Source of the DNA: JACKBC01 sp041391125
GTDB taxonomy: Bacteria > Chloroflexota > Anaerolineae > Caldilineales > Caldilineaceae
Assembly: GCA_041391125.1 (NCBI GenBank)
Contig: JAWKON010000010.1
Span: 1-64,000, forward strand
DNA length: 64,000 nt
Direction: 5' to 3'
Every line of letters begins with the position of its first letter. Positions within the stretch are counted from its first letter, which is position 1. The notes beneath the pieces are model-generated. The model was not told the DNA's origin and did not search any database. It saw nothing but the letters and a program-made list of their open reading frames with translations. The translations under genes and the position numbers were made by a program. This document shows, in pieces, positions 63,203 to 64,000 of this stretch.

Positions 63203-64000
63203 ATGTCCCGTTTGTCGCCATACACCCGCAGGCCGTATGCCCTGCTTTGCATCATCTTGCTCGTGCTTGTCCTCACCGCCTGCCAATCCGCGCCACCGGA
63301 TGCGGCGCCGCATCGACCTCCGCACCTGCGGCCACCGATACACCTGCGCCGACCGCCACCCCAGGCCGCTGAGGCTGCTGCTGCGATCCGCCCAAGCAGA
63401 CGCCAATGCCGAGGCCGCCGCACCGCAAGCCGTGTCTCTCATGGCTATGCTGCAACGCCGAAGGTTTGGAAGATTTTGTTTCCTATGCTGAAAGCAGCGG
63501 GCTGGCCGATAAGCTGCAAGGGGACGAACTCTACACGCTCTTGTGACGCCCAACGCTGGCCTTTGGCGCGCTGCCCGAAGAGGTGCGCAACGACGCCGAT
63601 CTGATGGCGCAGATTATGAACGAGCACCTCATGGAGGGCGCTTTCTTGATCAAGAACTAATTGATGCCGGCGCCACCCCCAACATAGCTGGAACCGACAT
63701 TACCGTTTTGCGCGGCGGTACCGGCGGCACGGTCAACGGCTCTAACATTCTGGGCGCCGATTTTGCGGGCCAGAACGGCATTATTCACGTGCTGGATACG
63801 CTGCTGCTGCCGCCCGAGCAGCAGGCCGCAATCATGGCGCTCTATCCGTCCGTAGCCGGTGAAGAGACCATTGTCATGCAGGGCAACATTCACATTGAAC
63901 AAGGCGCAACTTCCCCTGTGGCCTACAACAGCACGCCACCCACATCTGGCCCACATTATCCCAACATTGTGGCGTGGCAAGTTTACGAAGAGCCTTTTGC
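63203..64000 (+). CDS. FAS1-DUF3105 lipoprotein, frameshifted, cut by window edge
   Basis: A lipoprotein signal (ALLCIILLVLVLTACQSAPP, lipid Cys in LTAC) starts at the ATG at 63203 with AGAGGAG upstream. A Thr/Pro/Ala linker (TSAPAATDTPAPTATP) follows in a second frame. A fasciclin (FAS1) domain reads across frames: GLEDFVSYAESSGLADKLQG, ALPEEVRNDADLMAQIMNEH and FAGQNGIIHVLDTLLLPP. After it, GNIHIEQGATSPVAYNSTPP and TSGPHYPNIVAWQVYEEPF match DUF3105. Frames change near 63300, 63400, 63450, 63545 and 63655. The protein is probably surface-exposed and adhesive; errors rather than decay are likely because all domains are recognisable. Confidence 0.65.

Overview
The window looks like a GC-rich chromosome segment from an uncultured Chloroflexota bacterium, probably Anaerolineae/Caldilinea-like, and probably metagenome-assembled. 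This assignment is inferred from gene content (DUF6391 and DUF4058 proteins, an AfsR-type BTAD/NB-ARC/TPR regulator, XisH/XisI, many DUF433/DUF5615 pairs) and from intergenic spaces packed with palindromic repeats. No rRNA or convincing tRNA gene was seen. Many genes outside the first 12 kb and the 45.6-55.4 kb stretch carry frameshifts, most of which can be repaired by restoring one base in a short homopolymer. They are annotated as whole genes, with sequence error as a likely explanation.

Layout. 0-9 kb: a methyltransferase and a membrane phosphoesterase (minus strand), then transketolase, a ParE/RelE-type toxin-antitoxin pair, a DUF6391 protein, a small membrane protein, DNA polymerase III delta and RecF. 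9.5-15.4 kb: a secreted alginate-lyase-like protein, an SDR enzyme divergent from a WYL regulator, a serine hydrolase and an M50 protease. 15.7-17.2 kb: an AT-rich island with one macro-domain plus SEFIR/TIR fusion protein, preceded by an attC-like site; this is the best candidate for an undescribed (defence) system. 17.6-23.5 kb: a minus-strand catabolic cluster (two cytosine-deaminase-like amidohydrolases, creatininase, FAD oxidase, RibD-like reductase).

24.6-36 kb: an MFS exporter, then a dipeptide/oligopeptide-type ABC importer (lipoprotein, two permeases, two ATPases). Its operon is interrupted by an HNH gene pair, HigBA, XisHI, DUF402 and DUF4058 genes. 36-45.6 kb: DUF433/DUF5615 toxin-antitoxin modules surround a hydantoin-type pathway (racemase, phosphotransferase, HyuA, two HyuB copies). 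Together with the amidohydrolase cluster and the importer, this suggests uptake and opening of cyclic amides or N-heterocycles.

45.8-59.9 kb: a DMT exporter, a methyltransferase, a two-domain lipoprotein, the 1040-residue AfsR-like regulator divergent from a beta-propeller/papain-like secreted protein, a sulfotransferase, a diheme cytochrome c, a phytanoyl-CoA-dioxygenase-like enzyme and a sulfatase. 60-64 kb: a truncated zinc-ribbon ATPase, a third DUF433/DUF5615 pair, a compact Thg1-like polymerase plus polynucleotide-kinase pair that looks like an RNA-repair operon, an SMP-30 lactonase and a FAS1-DUF3105 lipoprotein running off the end.

Almost every intergenic gap holds a long inverted repeat. 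They fall into a few families, and one family has an invariant 13-nt loop with arms that differ at every site.
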